From contig NZ_SGXL01000001.1 of the NCBI RefSeq assembly GCF_004216955.1, positions 1,513,403-1,577,402 on the forward strand: a stretch of 64,000 bases of DNA, in the 5' to 3' direction. The notes under the pieces are model-generated. The model saw nothing but the letters and a program-made list of their open reading frames with translations. It was not told the origin of the DNA and searched no databases. Source of the DNA: Fictibacillus sp. BK138. Its GTDB lineage: Bacteria > Bacillota > Bacilli > Bacillales > Fictibacillaceae. Below are positions 10,006-17,666 of the stretch, in pieces; position 1 is the stretch's first letter; each line of letters starts with the position of its first letter. The translations under genes and the position numbers were made by a program.

Positions 10006-10419
10006 TGTTGTCTCTACAGCCCAGAAGTGTGATGAATGAAAGAGAACTTGTTTAGCTTCATCAAGCTCCATCCAAACAAGTTCATGATCATCCTCTACAG
10101 GAGGTTTTATATAATTTCCGAACCTTCCTGCATAAAAATACCCATTATTCACTATGTACTCATTTTGTCTTGATTGAAAATATTGTTTCGCATTCCCAAT
10201 ATATCTTTCAATGTTTATCTGAAAACCTGTTTCCTCTACACATTCCCTCATAAGACACGACAGTTGTTCTTCCGTTTTTTTCATTCCTCCGCCTGGCAGA
10301 AAGCCTTTTCCGTTTTGCACCATTATAACGGCTTTTTTTCTATCAGCATTCAGGATAACAGCATAAACTGCATCTCTTCTTCGATACTCGATTCCCGGAA
10401 TAACTTCGCCAAAGTCCAT
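9982..10419 (-). CDS. NUDIX hydrolase
   Basis: A NUDIX-fold hydrolase of about 145 residues. The NUDIX box runs from GGGMKKTEEQ to RECVEETGF, with all catalytic acidic residues present. The substrate is a nucleoside diphosphate linked to another group, not predictable here. The start given is the ATG preceded by AAGGACGGTGGG; an ATG at 10503 would add 28 AT-rich, family-unlike residues and has no good ribosome site. The reading frame ends inside a 20-bp tandem duplication that appears to have cut off two residues. It stands alone, divergent from artP. Confidence 0.88.
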   Translation of the reverse strand: MDFGEVIPGIEYRRRDAVYAVILNADRKKAVIMVQNGKGFLPGGGMKKTEEQLSCLMRECVEETGFQINIERYIGNAKQYFQSRQNEYIVNNGYFYAGRFGNYIKPPVEDDHELVWMELDEAKQVLFHSSHFWAVETTLNLCERS

Positions 10420-10544
10420 TGTGGTCCCACCGTCCTTTTGAATAAAAATACATTCAGAATTATTAAAATACTTAATTTCTAAATTTTTTGTGTTAATATT
10501 CATCTTAACGAATAAATATTACATTGTATAAGGGGATATGCAAA

Positions 10545-11330
10545 ATGAAACGCAATTTATTAAGCATTTATTTTATCATAATCATCGCTATTCTAGCGGG
10601 ATGTGGTGCAGTAGAAGAAAAAAGTTCATCTGACACAGGTAGTGATGCTTCAGGAAAAAAATTGATCATGGCTACTTCTGCAGATTATCCGCCATATGAA
10701 TTTGTTGATACGGCTAAGGGCGGCGATGTTGTAGGATTTGATATTGATGTAGCTAATCAAATCGCAAAAGAATTAGGTTATAAATTAGAGATTAAGGATA
10801 TGGACTTTAATGGTCTTATTCCAGCTTTAGACAGCGGAAAAGCAGACTTTGTTATCGCAGGTATGACCCCTAATGAAGAACGTAAAAAAACAGTGGATTT
10901 CTCAGATGAATATTATGCAGCACAGCAATTAATCGTAACAAAAGACAAATCAATCAAGTCAGTAGGAGATCTTGAAGGTAAAACACTAGGAGTCCAACTT
11001 GCTTCTATCCAAGAAAAAGAAGCGGACAAGCTGTTAAAAGATCATAAATTTGAAGTGGTACAGCGCAACAAAGTAACTGAACTGGTACAAGAAATGAAAT
11101 CTAACCGCGTTGATGCCGCGATTATTGAAGATGCTGTAGCGTATGAGTTTTTAAAGAAAAACAAAGAACTTTCTTCATTTGCTTTGCCGAACACAGATGC
11201 TGCAGGTTCAGCTATTGCATTCCCGAAAGATAGTGAACTGACTAGTGAATTTAACAAAGAACTAAAGAAGATGAAAGAAGACGGTACTTTGGACAAACTC
11301 GTTGAAAAATGGTTCGGAGTAAAAAAATAA
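10545..11330 (+). CDS. artP: Amino-acid (arginine-type) ABC transporter substrate-binding lipoprotein
   Basis: A 261-residue SBP_bac_3 family binding protein. A short signal sequence ends in the lipobox LAGC with lipidated cysteine 20, so the protein is anchored to the outer face of the membrane. Family motifs include YPPYEFVD, GFDIDVAN and GMTPNEERKKTVDFSD. It collects a polar, probably cationic amino acid for ArtQ/ArtM; arginine specificity is inferred from similarity to B. subtilis YqiX. ATG after AAGGGGATAT was chosen over a TTG seven codons upstream. First gene of artPQM. Confidence 0.92.
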   Translation: MKRNLLSIYFIIIIAILAGCGAVEEKSSSDTGSDASGKKLIMATSADYPPYEFVDTAKGGDVVGFDIDVANQIAKELGYKLEIKDMDFNGLIPALDSGKADFVIAGMTPNEERKKTVDFSDEYYAAQQLIVTKDKSIKSVGDLEGKTLGVQLASIQEKEADKLLKDHKFEVVQRNKVTELVQEMKSNRVDAAIIEDAVAYEFLKKNKELSSFALPNTDAAGSAIAFPKDSELTSEFNKELKKMKEDGTLDKLVEKWFGVKK

Positions 11331-11351
11331 TAGAGAAAGAGAGTGATAGGC

Positions 11352-12011
11352 ATGAACTTGGATTTTGCCCAACTCGTGCCTTCTATTCCTTATATATTAT
11401 ACGGAATATGGGTCACGTTGCAGTTTGTGGCGGTTTCATTAGTACTTGGTTTCTTATGGGGGACAGTACTTTCCTTATTTAAGATTGGAAAAGTAACGAT
11501 ACTGCGGTGGTTTGCAGATGCTTACACATCGGTATTCAGAGGAACGCCGTTAATCTTACAAATGCTGATCATCTATTATGCAGTCCCGCAGCTGACAGGA
11601 ATGGATATCGGCGCTTTTACAGCAGGAGTACTCACATTTGCATTAAATTCAGCGGCTTATATCTCAGAAATCATTCGTGCAGGGATCAATGCTGTTGATA
11701 AGGGGCAAAAAGAAGCGGCAATCGCTTTAGGTGTTCCATACCGTTCGATGATGCTGAAAATTATTCTGCCTCAAGCGATGAAAAATATCTTACCAGCACT
11801 TATGAATGAATTCATTACACTGACGAAAGAATCTGCGATCGTATCCGTCATTGGTGCGCTCGATATTATGAGACGTGCTCAAATCGTTGGAGCAAGTAAC
11901 TACCGCTTTTTTGAACCATTGCTGCTGGCAGGATTAATCTACTATCTGCTAGTCATGATGTTAACCTTAACAGGACGTGTGATGGAGAGGAGGCTAGCCA
12001 AAAGTGATTGA
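11352..12011 (+). CDS. artQ: Amino-acid ABC transporter permease
   Basis: A 219-residue inner-membrane permease of the His/Glu/Gln/Arg type with about five membrane segments. The EAA loop (residues EAAIALG) couples it to the ATPase. Both early residues and length match B. subtilis ArtQ from this ATG; a GTG three codons earlier is possible but less well placed. The end overlaps the start of artM by 8 bp, so the two are translationally coupled. Confidence 0.93.
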   Translation: MNLDFAQLVPSIPYILYGIWVTLQFVAVSLVLGFLWGTVLSLFKIGKVTILRWFADAYTSVFRGTPLILQMLIIYYAVPQLTGMDIGAFTAGVLTFALNSAAYISEIIRAGINAVDKGQKEAAIALGVPYRSMMLKIILPQAMKNILPALMNEFITLTKESAIVSVIGALDIMRRAQIVGASNYRFFEPLLLAGLIYYLLVMMLTLTGRVMERRLAKSD

Positions 12012-12717
12012 TGTGAACGGATTAAGAAAAAGTTTCGGACCCAGTGAAGTTTTAAAAGGCATTACTACCAAGATCAGCAAGGGTGAAGTAATTGCTGTAA
12101 TCGGCCCTTCTGGATCTGGGAAATCAACTTTCCTTCGCTGTTTGAATCTGCTTGAAACACATAATGCCGGTTCAATCAAAATTGACGGAAAAGAGATCGA
12201 TCAACTAGAAAGTAATCTTCGTAAAAAGATAGGAATGGTATTTCAGCATTTTAATCTCTTTCCTCATCTAACGGTTTTAGAAAATATCACTTTTGCACCT
12301 CAGCAAGTCTTAAAGACCAACAAGAAAGAAGCTGAGAAAAATGCTCTTGAACTGCTCCAGGCTGTCGGACTTTCTGATAAAGCGCATGCTTACCCCTCAA
12401 GACTATCAGGTGGGCAGAAACAGCGTGTTGCAATTGCCCGGGCTTTAGCCATGAACCCTGAAATTATGCTCTTTGATGAACCGACTTCAGCTTTGGATCC
12501 TGAGATGGTAAAAGAAGTACTTCAAGTTATGAAGAACCTTGTGAAAACGGGCATGACGATGGTTATTGTAACGCATGAGATGGGATTTGCTAAAGAAGTG
12601 GCAGATCGTGTTCTATTCATGGATGACGGAAGATTGGTAGAAGATGAACAACCTGCAATATTTTTTGAAAATCCGAAAACTGAGAGAGCTCAAGTTTTCT
12701 TAGAGAAGGTGCTATAA
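12004..12717 (+). CDS. artM: Amino-acid ABC transporter ATP-binding protein
   Basis: A 237-residue polar-amino-acid ABC ATPase. Walker [10 protein letters not shown] is at residues 34-42, the Q-loop is VFQHFNLFP, the signature LSGGQKQR, and Walker [12 protein letters not shown], followed by the H-loop VTHEM. It powers uptake through ArtQ. The start is GTG, 10 bp after AGAGGAGG and overlapping the artQ stop. A terminator follows within a few bases. Confidence 0.95.
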   Translation: MIDVNGLRKSFGPSEVLKGITTKISKGEVIAVIGPSGSGKSTFLRCLNLLETHNAGSIKIDGKEIDQLESNLRKKIGMVFQHFNLFPHLTVLENITFAPQQVLKTNKKEAEKNALELLQAVGLSDKAHAYPSRLSGGQKQRVAIARALAMNPEIMLFDEPTSALDPEMVKEVLQVMKNLVKTGMTMVIVTHEMGFAKEVADRVLFMDDGRLVEDEQPAIFFENPKTERAQVFLEKVL

Positions 12718-12720
12718 TGA

Positions 12721-12752
12721 CGAAAGGACTTCAAGCCGAGGTCCTTTTTTTA
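12721..12752 (+). terminator. Terminator of artPQM
   Basis: AAAGGAC (12723-12729) pairs with GTCCTTT (12741-12747), then a T-run. Confidence 0.88.
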
Positions 12753-12802
12753 TTTTGGTTCATTCCAAAACGACTTTTCTAAAGGATTGTTATCATTTGC
12801 TT

Positions 12803-12947
12803 GTTGATTGGAGTGCAAGGTTGCGAGACTCCTACGGGACGAGCGGTCAGGTGGAGTCTCCTAATGGCGCAAAGCGGCAGGAGGCTCACCGTTTGCCCCG
12901 TGGAAAGCGAGCAACCTGGAGCGGAAATCAACTACTTTCAAAAGCAA
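12803..12947 (+). repeat. Dispersed structured repeat, copy 1
   Basis: Fills most of the gap between artM and yqjA. Outer ends are inverted (GTTGATT at left, AATCAAC at right). Inside, GGTGGAGTCTCCT and AGGAGGCTCACC form a long stem with a GCGCAAAGCGGC loop. Then come a CCCCGTGGAAAGCGAG block and the tail TTTCAAAAGCAAC. The same blocks occur at 14651, 39343 and 39647. There is no transposase and no convincing reading frame. Confidence 0.85.
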
Positions 12948-13033
12948 CAATGTAAGCTAAAATAGACTGTTATATATTATATTTTTTAAATAAGGGAAAA
13001 GATGAAGAAAGTAGCATGAAAGGGCGTCTATTC

Positions 13034-13999
13034 ATGAAATTTACGATTGGATACAGGACTTTAAAAACTGCAATCGGTGCAGGACTTGCAATTGCCATTG
13101 CAGAATGGTTAAAGCTGGACTTTTACACGTCAGCCGGTATTTTGACGATACTTTGTATTAAAATTACAAAAAAACGCTCCGTAATCAGTTCATGGGAGCG
13201 ATTTGCAGCTTGTCTTTTAGGCATCTTGTTCGCAGCTTGCTTTTTTACTCTGATAGGCTATCATTTTTATGCATTAACTTTGCTATTGATTTTATTTATA
13301 CCAACAATCGTAGCTTTTAACCTGAAAGAAGGAATTATAACTTCTTCAGTCATCATTTTGCATCTGTATACGCTGCAGAAAATCTCCTGGTCTATCGTTT
13401 TAAACGAAGTGAGTATCATAGTCATTGGAATTGGAATGGGTCTTATTATGAATTTATACATGCCTTCGGTGGAGAAGACACTTCTAAACATGCAGAAAGA
13501 GCTGGAGACTAGATACAAGAAAATTTTTCATGAATTTCATCTGTATCTCGCTCATAATAACCATGAATGGGACGGGAAAGAAATCACAGAATGTGCAGAT
13601 CTGATCTCTAATGCGAAAAGTCTTGCGTTCCGTGATATTGAAAATCACTTTTTGCGTTATGAGAATCAGTATTATCACTATTTTAAAATGAGAGAAAAAC
13701 AATTTGAGATCATTCAGCGGATGCTGCCTATCCTTTCTTCTATTGATAAAACGTATATACAAGGAGAAAAGTTGGGAGAGTTCTTCGAGCGTCTGGGCGC
13801 AGCGGTCCATCCAGGCAATACGGCAGCATTATTTTTAGATGAACTTGAAAGGATGCGTCAGGAATTTCGTGAGATGCATCTGCCGAAAGACAGACAGGAA
13901 TTTGAAACACGGTCTAAATTGTATCAACTGCTTCAAGATATAGAAGATTATCTGCTTATTAAAAAAAGATTTAAAATAAAGGACAGTATCGATTCATGA
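13034..13999 (+). CDS. yqjA: Aromatic acid exporter family membrane protein (YqjA-like)
   Basis: A 321-residue protein of the ArAE/FUSC-related family. The N-terminal 150 residues hold about four or five membrane segments with the conserved KTAIGAGLAIAIAEWL and ITKKRS; the remainder is a soluble, helix-rich cytoplasmic domain. Members are thought to export small aromatic or other organic acids, but the substrate is unknown. The second ATG was chosen because AAAGGG precedes it at good spacing and the N-terminus then matches B. subtilis YqjA. It lies alone downstream of a dispersed repeat. Confidence 0.85.
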   Translation: MKFTIGYRTLKTAIGAGLAIAIAEWLKLDFYTSAGILTILCIKITKKRSVISSWERFAACLLGILFAACFFTLIGYHFYALTLLLILFIPTIVAFNLKEGIITSSVIILHLYTLQKISWSIVLNEVSIIVIGIGMGLIMNLYMPSVEKTLLNMQKELETRYKKIFHEFHLYLAHNNHEWDGKEITECADLISNAKSLAFRDIENHFLRYENQYYHYFKMREKQFEIIQRMLPILSSIDKTYIQGEKLGEFFERLGAAVHPGNTAALFLDELERMRQEFREMHLPKDRQEFETRSKLYQLLQDIEDYLLIKKRFKIKDSIDS

Positions 14000-14002
14000 G
14001 AA

Positions 14003-14040
14003 ACCCTGTCATAACTAATACTAAGTAAAAAAGACAGGGT
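14003..14040 (+). promoter_or_regulatory. Hairpin covering the ribosome site of the L,D-transpeptidase gene
   Basis: ACCCTGTC (14003-14010) pairs perfectly with GACAGGGT (14033-14040) across a 22-nt AT-rich loop. No T-run follows. The right arm contains most of the AGGGTGG ribosome site of the next gene. Confidence 0.55.
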
Positions 14041-14047
14041 GGATGCC

Positions 14048-14548
14048 ATGATAAACTTCAAGATTGTTTTTCTTTTGTTTTTATCACCTATGTGGCCATT
14101 AGGAAATGCCGAAGACCTCGGTGACCCATATGTAATTGTTAATAAAGCAAGCAATAGATTGGCTTTTATAGAAGAAGGAAAGGTAGTAGAAGTCTATAAA
14201 GTGGCAACAGGTAAATCGAGAGAATTAACACCAGAGGGGCAATTTACGATTACAGTAAAGGCTGTAGATCCTTATTATCGCAAAAAAGATATACCAGGAG
14301 GGGACAAATCCAATCCGCTCGGAACTCGGTGGATTGGGTTTGATGCAAATAACACAGACGGACGGACTTTTGGGATTCACGGAAACAATAACCCTTCATC
14401 CATCGGAAGATTTGTAACGGCGGGCTGCATCAGAATGTATGAAAAAGACGTACAAAAAATCTACAGCAAAATTAAAGTAGGCACAAAGATTAAAGTCATC
14501 TCAACCGATAAGAGCTTTCAGGAATATATAAAAGAACGCTCGGAATAA
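14048..14548 (+). CDS. yqjB: L,D-transpeptidase (YkuD family), YqjB-like
   Basis: A 166-residue protein with a hydrophobic N-terminal signal of about 20 residues and a YkuD catalytic domain. The motif has His111 (GIHGNNN) and the nucleophile Cys127 in TAGCIRM; many family members have SHGC here, so the residue two before the cysteine is alanine instead of histidine. It would form 3-3 peptidoglycan cross-links or attach a peptide outside the membrane. The ATG at 14048 is preceded by AGGGTGG, which lies in a hairpin that may limit translation. Terminator follows. Confidence 0.85.
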   Translation: MINFKIVFLLFLSPMWPLGNAEDLGDPYVIVNKASNRLAFIEEGKVVEVYKVATGKSRELTPEGQFTITVKAVDPYYRKKDIPGGDKSNPLGTRWIGFDANNTDGRTFGIHGNNNPSSIGRFVTAGCIRMYEKDVQKIYSKIKVGTKIKVISTDKSFQEYIKERSE

Positions 14549-14557
14549 AAAACGAAC

Positions 14558-14592
14558 AAACCCCAGTAAGCTGACTGGGGTTTCAATTTTAT
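14558..14592 (+). terminator. Terminator after the L,D-transpeptidase gene
   Basis: AAACCCCAGT and ACTGGGGTTT form a perfect 10-bp stem with loop AAGCTG, followed by CAATTTTATT. Confidence 0.88.
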
Positions 14593-14650
14593 TAAAGCTC
14601 TTCTAAAGCTTTTTTGCTTTATAGGATTTTTTCATTTTCTTCTTTGATCA

Positions 14651-14856
14651 GTTGGTTGGAGCGGAAGGTGCGAGACTCCTCGAAAATGAAAAAATCCCAT
14701 TTTCTTCGTGCGATATAACGCTCTCGAATCATTCCTTGTCCTGCGGGATGAGTGGGACAGATGAGACTCCTGACAGCACAGAGTGTTAGGAGGCTCACCG
14801 CACGCCCTGCGGAAAGCGAGCCCAAAGAGCGGAAATGAACCACATTCAAAAGCAAC
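14651..14856 (+). repeat. Dispersed structured repeat, copy 2
   Basis: Same family and orientation as 12803-12947: left end GTTGGTTGGAG, TGAGACTCCT, AGGAGGCTCACCGCACG, CGGAAAGCGAG, right end AGCGGAAATGAAC and tail ATTCAAAAGCAAC. About 60 bp of extra sequence, beginning CTCGAAAATGA, interrupts the left arm and can itself fold (GAAAATG with CATTTTC). Confidence 0.85.
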
Positions 14857-14878
14857 TAAGTTTACGAAAACAGCTTAT

Positions 14879-14971
14879 TTATAAGAACAATGCTACTCCA
14901 GTAAGCAGACTGCTTAATACAAGAGAAATAATCATAACATACACAATCGTTTTCATCATTTTTTGAGACAC
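14879..14971 (-). CDS. prli42: Prli42-like stressosome-associated membrane miniprotein
   Basis: A 30-residue protein, too short for usual gene finding. A GTG start lies 9 bp after the strong site GGAGG (14981-14985). The product has a short basic N-terminus (MSQKMMKT) followed by one hydrophobic segment containing VLSSLLTG. Length, the charged start and the LSSLLTG-like core agree with Prli42, the roughly 31-residue membrane peptide that anchors the stressosome in Listeria and is conserved in Bacillales. It is divergent from the methylmalonyl-CoA operon and lies next to a dispersed repeat. Name is by recalled similarity, so moderate confidence. Confidence 0.75.
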   Translation of the reverse strand: MSQKMMKTIVYVMIISLVLSSLLTGVALFL

Positions 14972-15015
14972 AGCAGATTCCCTCCTATAGCTTTTCCTAC
15001 TCAATTGTATCGTTT

Positions 15016-15044
15016 TTGAAATTAAGAAACAAGAATTCTATAGA
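15016..15044 (+). promoter_or_regulatory. Sigma-A promoter of the methylmalonyl-CoA operon
   Basis: TTGAAA, 17-bp spacer, TATAGA; predicted start of transcription near 15051, about 105 bp before the first gene. Confidence 0.7.
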
Positions 15045-15052
15045 CTGACACT

Positions 15053-15074
15053 TGCAATTTTCGTCGAAAATTTG
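15053..15074 (+). promoter_or_regulatory. Palindrome at the transcription start region
   Basis: GCAATTTTCG faces CGAAAATTTGC with one unpaired T. Its position just downstream of the predicted start suits a repressor operator; the regulator is unknown. Confidence 0.5.
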
Positions 15075-15088
15075 CGGATACAAGCAGG

Positions 15089-15102
15089 AAAAAGCGCTTT
15101 CA
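15089..15102 (+). promoter_or_regulatory. CcpA cre site of the methylmalonyl-CoA operon
   Basis: AAAAAGCGCTTTCA matches the cre consensus TGWAANCGNTNWCA at all positions except the first two and has a palindromic AAAGCGCTTT centre. Location downstream of the promoter suits roadblock repression by CcpA when glucose is present. Confidence 0.72.
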
Positions 15103-15155
15103 AAACGAAAGATGTTATGTTGAGAATATTTTTCTTTGTTAACAGGAGGCCTCTA

Positions 15156-16796
15156 ATGGATAAACAACAGCGTTTAAAGAACTGGCAAGAAAAAACTGAG
15201 CAGTCAATGAATAGATTTCCTGAACGAAAAGAACGGTTTCATACATCATCAGATATTGAAATTAAACGCCTTTATGGTGCGGAAGAAGAAAACTATCCTT
15301 TTGATACTTTAGGGCTCCCTGGCGAATATCCATATACACGCGGCTCACAATCGACAATGTACCGAGCTCGTTTTTGGACGATGAGACAATATGCAGGATT
15401 CGGTTCTGCAGAAGAGACGAATAAACGATTTCGCTATTTGTTAGAGCAAGGTCAGACAGGTCTTTCTGTTGCTTTTGATCTGCCTACACAGATCGGCTAT
15501 GACTCAGATCAACCGATGGCACGCGGTGAAGTTGGTAAAGTAGGTGTGGCTATCGACTCATTGGAGGATATGGAAGCTCTATTAAAAGATATACCACTTG
15601 ATAAAGTCAGTACTTCCATGACGATCAACGCACCTGCCTCAGTACTGCTCGCGATGTATATAGCAGTCGCACAAAAGCAGGGAGTAGAAGCAGATCAGTT
15701 ATCTGGAACGATTCAAAATGACATTTTAAAAGAGTATATAGCTCGCGGTACTTACATATTTCCGCCTAATCCATCAATGCGCTTAATTACTGACATTTTT
15801 GCTTATTGTCAGTCACATGTACCAAAATGGAACACGATCAGTATATCTGGCTATCATATCCGAGAAGCAGGAGCTAATGCGGCTCAAGAGCTGGCTTTTA
15901 CGATCGCTAATGGTCTTGCATATGTTGATGCAGCACTGGAAGCGGGTCTACAGATCGATGACTTTGCACCGCGTTTAGCATTTTTCTTTAATGCTCATAA
16001 TCAATTCTTTGAAGAGGCTGCAAAATTCAGAGCGGCACGAAGAATGTGGGCAAAATTAATGAAAGAACGTTATGGAGCAAAAAATCCGAAATCCTGGCAG
16101 CTTCGTTTTCATACACAAACAGGGGGATCGACTCTAACAGCACAGCAGCCCGATAATAATATTGTAAGAGTTACGACACAAGCATTGTCTGCTGTACTTG
16201 GAGGAACGCAAAGTCTTCACACAAATTCTCGAGATGAGGCTCTTGCCCTTCCAACGGAAGAATCAGCAAGAATAGCTCTGCGGACTCAGCAGATTCTAGC
16301 ACATGAAACAGGAGTGGCTGATACGGTTGATCCTCTTGCTGGTTCGTATTATGTAGAAAGTCTTACAGATGAACTGGAAAGAAAAGCAAACGAATATCTC
16401 GATAAGATTGAACAGATGGGGGGAGCGGTTTCAGCTGTTGAACAAGGTTATATGCAGCGTGAAATTCATCATACTTCCTATGAAACACAGAAGAAGATTG
16501 AAAATGGCCAGGAAATTATCGTGGGTATGAACAAATTTACGATAGATAATGAGCCTCAGCCAGAGCTTTTAAGAGTAGATCCTGAATTAGGTGAAAAACA
16601 GAAAGAAAAACTTAAAGCATTAAAGTCAAATAGAGACCAGAACCGAGTGAGCGCTCAGTTGGAAATGCTGAGATCGGCCGCAAAAGGTCAAGACAACTTA
16701 ATGCCTGTCATTTTAGAGTGTGTAAAATCCTATTGCACAGTGGGAGAAATATGCGGTGTGCTTCGTGAGGAATTTGGAGAATATACCGGCGTCTAA
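15156..16796 (+). CDS. mcmA: Methylmalonyl-CoA mutase, catalytic chain without B12 domain
   Basis: A 546-residue acyl-CoA mutase large subunit that ends before the cobalamin-binding domain, which is supplied by the next gene. Residues matching the specificity tyrosine (Tyr89 in the Propionibacterium enzyme, here Tyr69 in STMYRARFW) and arginine (Arg207, here Arg197 in [10 protein letters not shown]) are both present, favouring methylmalonyl-CoA; isobutyryl-CoA mutases carry Phe and Gln there. [16 protein letters not shown] is a family signature. It turns methylmalonyl-CoA into succinyl-CoA. The ATG follows AACAGGAGG; a TTG further upstream lies in the cre region and was rejected. Confidence 0.9.
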   Translation: MDKQQRLKNWQEKTEQSMNRFPERKERFHTSSDIEIKRLYGAEEENYPFDTLGLPGEYPYTRGSQSTMYRARFWTMRQYAGFGSAEETNKRFRYLLEQGQTGLSVAFDLPTQIGYDSDQPMARGEVGKVGVAIDSLEDMEALLKDIPLDKVSTSMTINAPASVLLAMYIAVAQKQGVEADQLSGTIQNDILKEYIARGTYIFPPNPSMRLITDIFAYCQSHVPKWNTISISGYHIREAGANAAQELAFTIANGLAYVDAALEAGLQIDDFAPRLAFFFNAHNQFFEEAAKFRAARRMWAKLMKERYGAKNPKSWQLRFHTQTGGSTLTAQQPDNNIVRVTTQALSAVLGGTQSLHTNSRDEALALPTEESARIALRTQQILAHETGVADTVDPLAGSYYVESLTDELERKANEYLDKIEQMGGAVSAVEQGYMQREIHHTSYETQKKIENGQEIIVGMNKFTIDNEPQPELLRVDPELGEKQKEKLKALKSNRDQNRVSAQLEMLRSAAKGQDNLMPVILECVKSYCTVGEICGVLREEFGEYTGV

Positions 16797-16818
16797 GAAA
16801 TAGGAGGAGTGGAGAGAG

Positions 16819-17664
16819 ATGAAAAAAACAATCCGAGTATTAATTGCGAAACCAGGACTAGATGGTCATGATCGAGGTGCTCTCGTTATATCTCAGGCAC
16901 TTAGAGATTATGGAATGGAAGTTATCTATACTGGCTTAAGACAAACACCGGAACAGATTGCAGCGGCAGCTATACAAGAAGATGTGGATGCCATTGGGTT
17001 GTCTTGTCTTTCTGGTGCACATAACGAACTCTTTCCAGAAGTGATGCGTCTTCTTCAGGAAAGAGGAGCAGATGATATCATCGTTGTGGGCGGAGGTGTC
17101 ATTCCATGGGAAGACATCCCTTTCTTAGAGTCAAAGGGAATTAAAAAAGTATTTACTCCCGGAACACCGACTATCGAAACAGCTAAATATATTGAGAAAA
17201 CCGTTTTTGAACGCGATGGAATTTCTACTTCTCAAGTACCCGTAACACCGCCTGAGAGAATCGACCATATAGGTATTGCTGTATCTTCACTAGACGAAAC
17301 ACTGCCTTTTTATGTGAACCAATTAGGGCTTACGCTTGAAGCGATCGAAGAGGTTCCTTCACAGAGAGTAAAGGTGGCTTTTATAAAAATTGGGGATACC
17401 CGTCTTGAATTATTAGAAGCAATGTCTGAAGACAGCCCGATCGCTCAATTTATTGAGAAGCGCGGTCAAGGAGTACATCATGTCGCTTTGGGAGTTTCAG
17501 ATATACAGAGCCGTATAGACGAATTGAAGTTGAACGACATCAAAATGATTAATGAGGCTCCTGTTATTGGTGCAGGAGGGGCTCAAGTTGCATTTATGCA
17601 TCCTTCTTCTTCCCATAAAGTGCTGTTCGAACTTTGTGAAAAGAGCAAAAAGGAGGAGGTTTAA
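16819..17664 (+). CDS. Fusion of mutase B12-binding subunit and methylmalonyl-CoA epimerase
   Basis: A 281-residue two-domain protein. Residues 1-132 are the cobalamin-binding small subunit, with the DxHxxG motif as Asp15, His17, Gly20 (His17 ligates cobalt), SCLSGAHN and GGGVIPWED. After a short linker, residues 147-275 form a vicinal-oxygen-chelate domain matching methylmalonyl-CoA epimerase: DHIGIAV (His150), GVHHVALGV (His220/221) and LFELCE (Glu271) supply metal ligands. Both domains look intact and there is no frameshift. The fusion joins (R)/(S)-epimerisation to the mutase that uses the product. In many Bacillus genomes, as remembered, these are separate genes. Ribosome site AGGAGGAGTGG precedes the ATG. 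Confidence 0.9.
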   Translation: MKKTIRVLIAKPGLDGHDRGALVISQALRDYGMEVIYTGLRQTPEQIAAAAIQEDVDAIGLSCLSGAHNELFPEVMRLLQERGADDIIVVGGGVIPWEDIPFLESKGIKKVFTPGTPTIETAKYIEKTVFERDGISTSQVPVTPPERIDHIGIAVSSLDETLPFYVNQLGLTLEAIEEVPSQRVKVAFIKIGDTRLELLEAMSEDSPIAQFIEKRGQGVHHVALGVSDIQSRIDELKLNDIKMINEAPVIGAGGAQVAFMHPSSSHKVLFELCEKSKKEEV

Positions 17665-17666
17665 GA

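Noticed and set aside
12755..12955. 66-codon open frame on the plus strand
   Set aside because: It lies in the dispersed structured repeat, has no ribosome site, and the equivalent frame is broken in other copies.
14619..14855. 78-codon minus-strand frame
   Set aside because: Composed of repeat copy 2 sequence; open only by chance.
12803..14856. Insertion sequence or composite transposon bounded by the two repeat copies
   Set aside because: The genes between are ordinary chromosomal genes in the B. subtilis order and no transposase is present.
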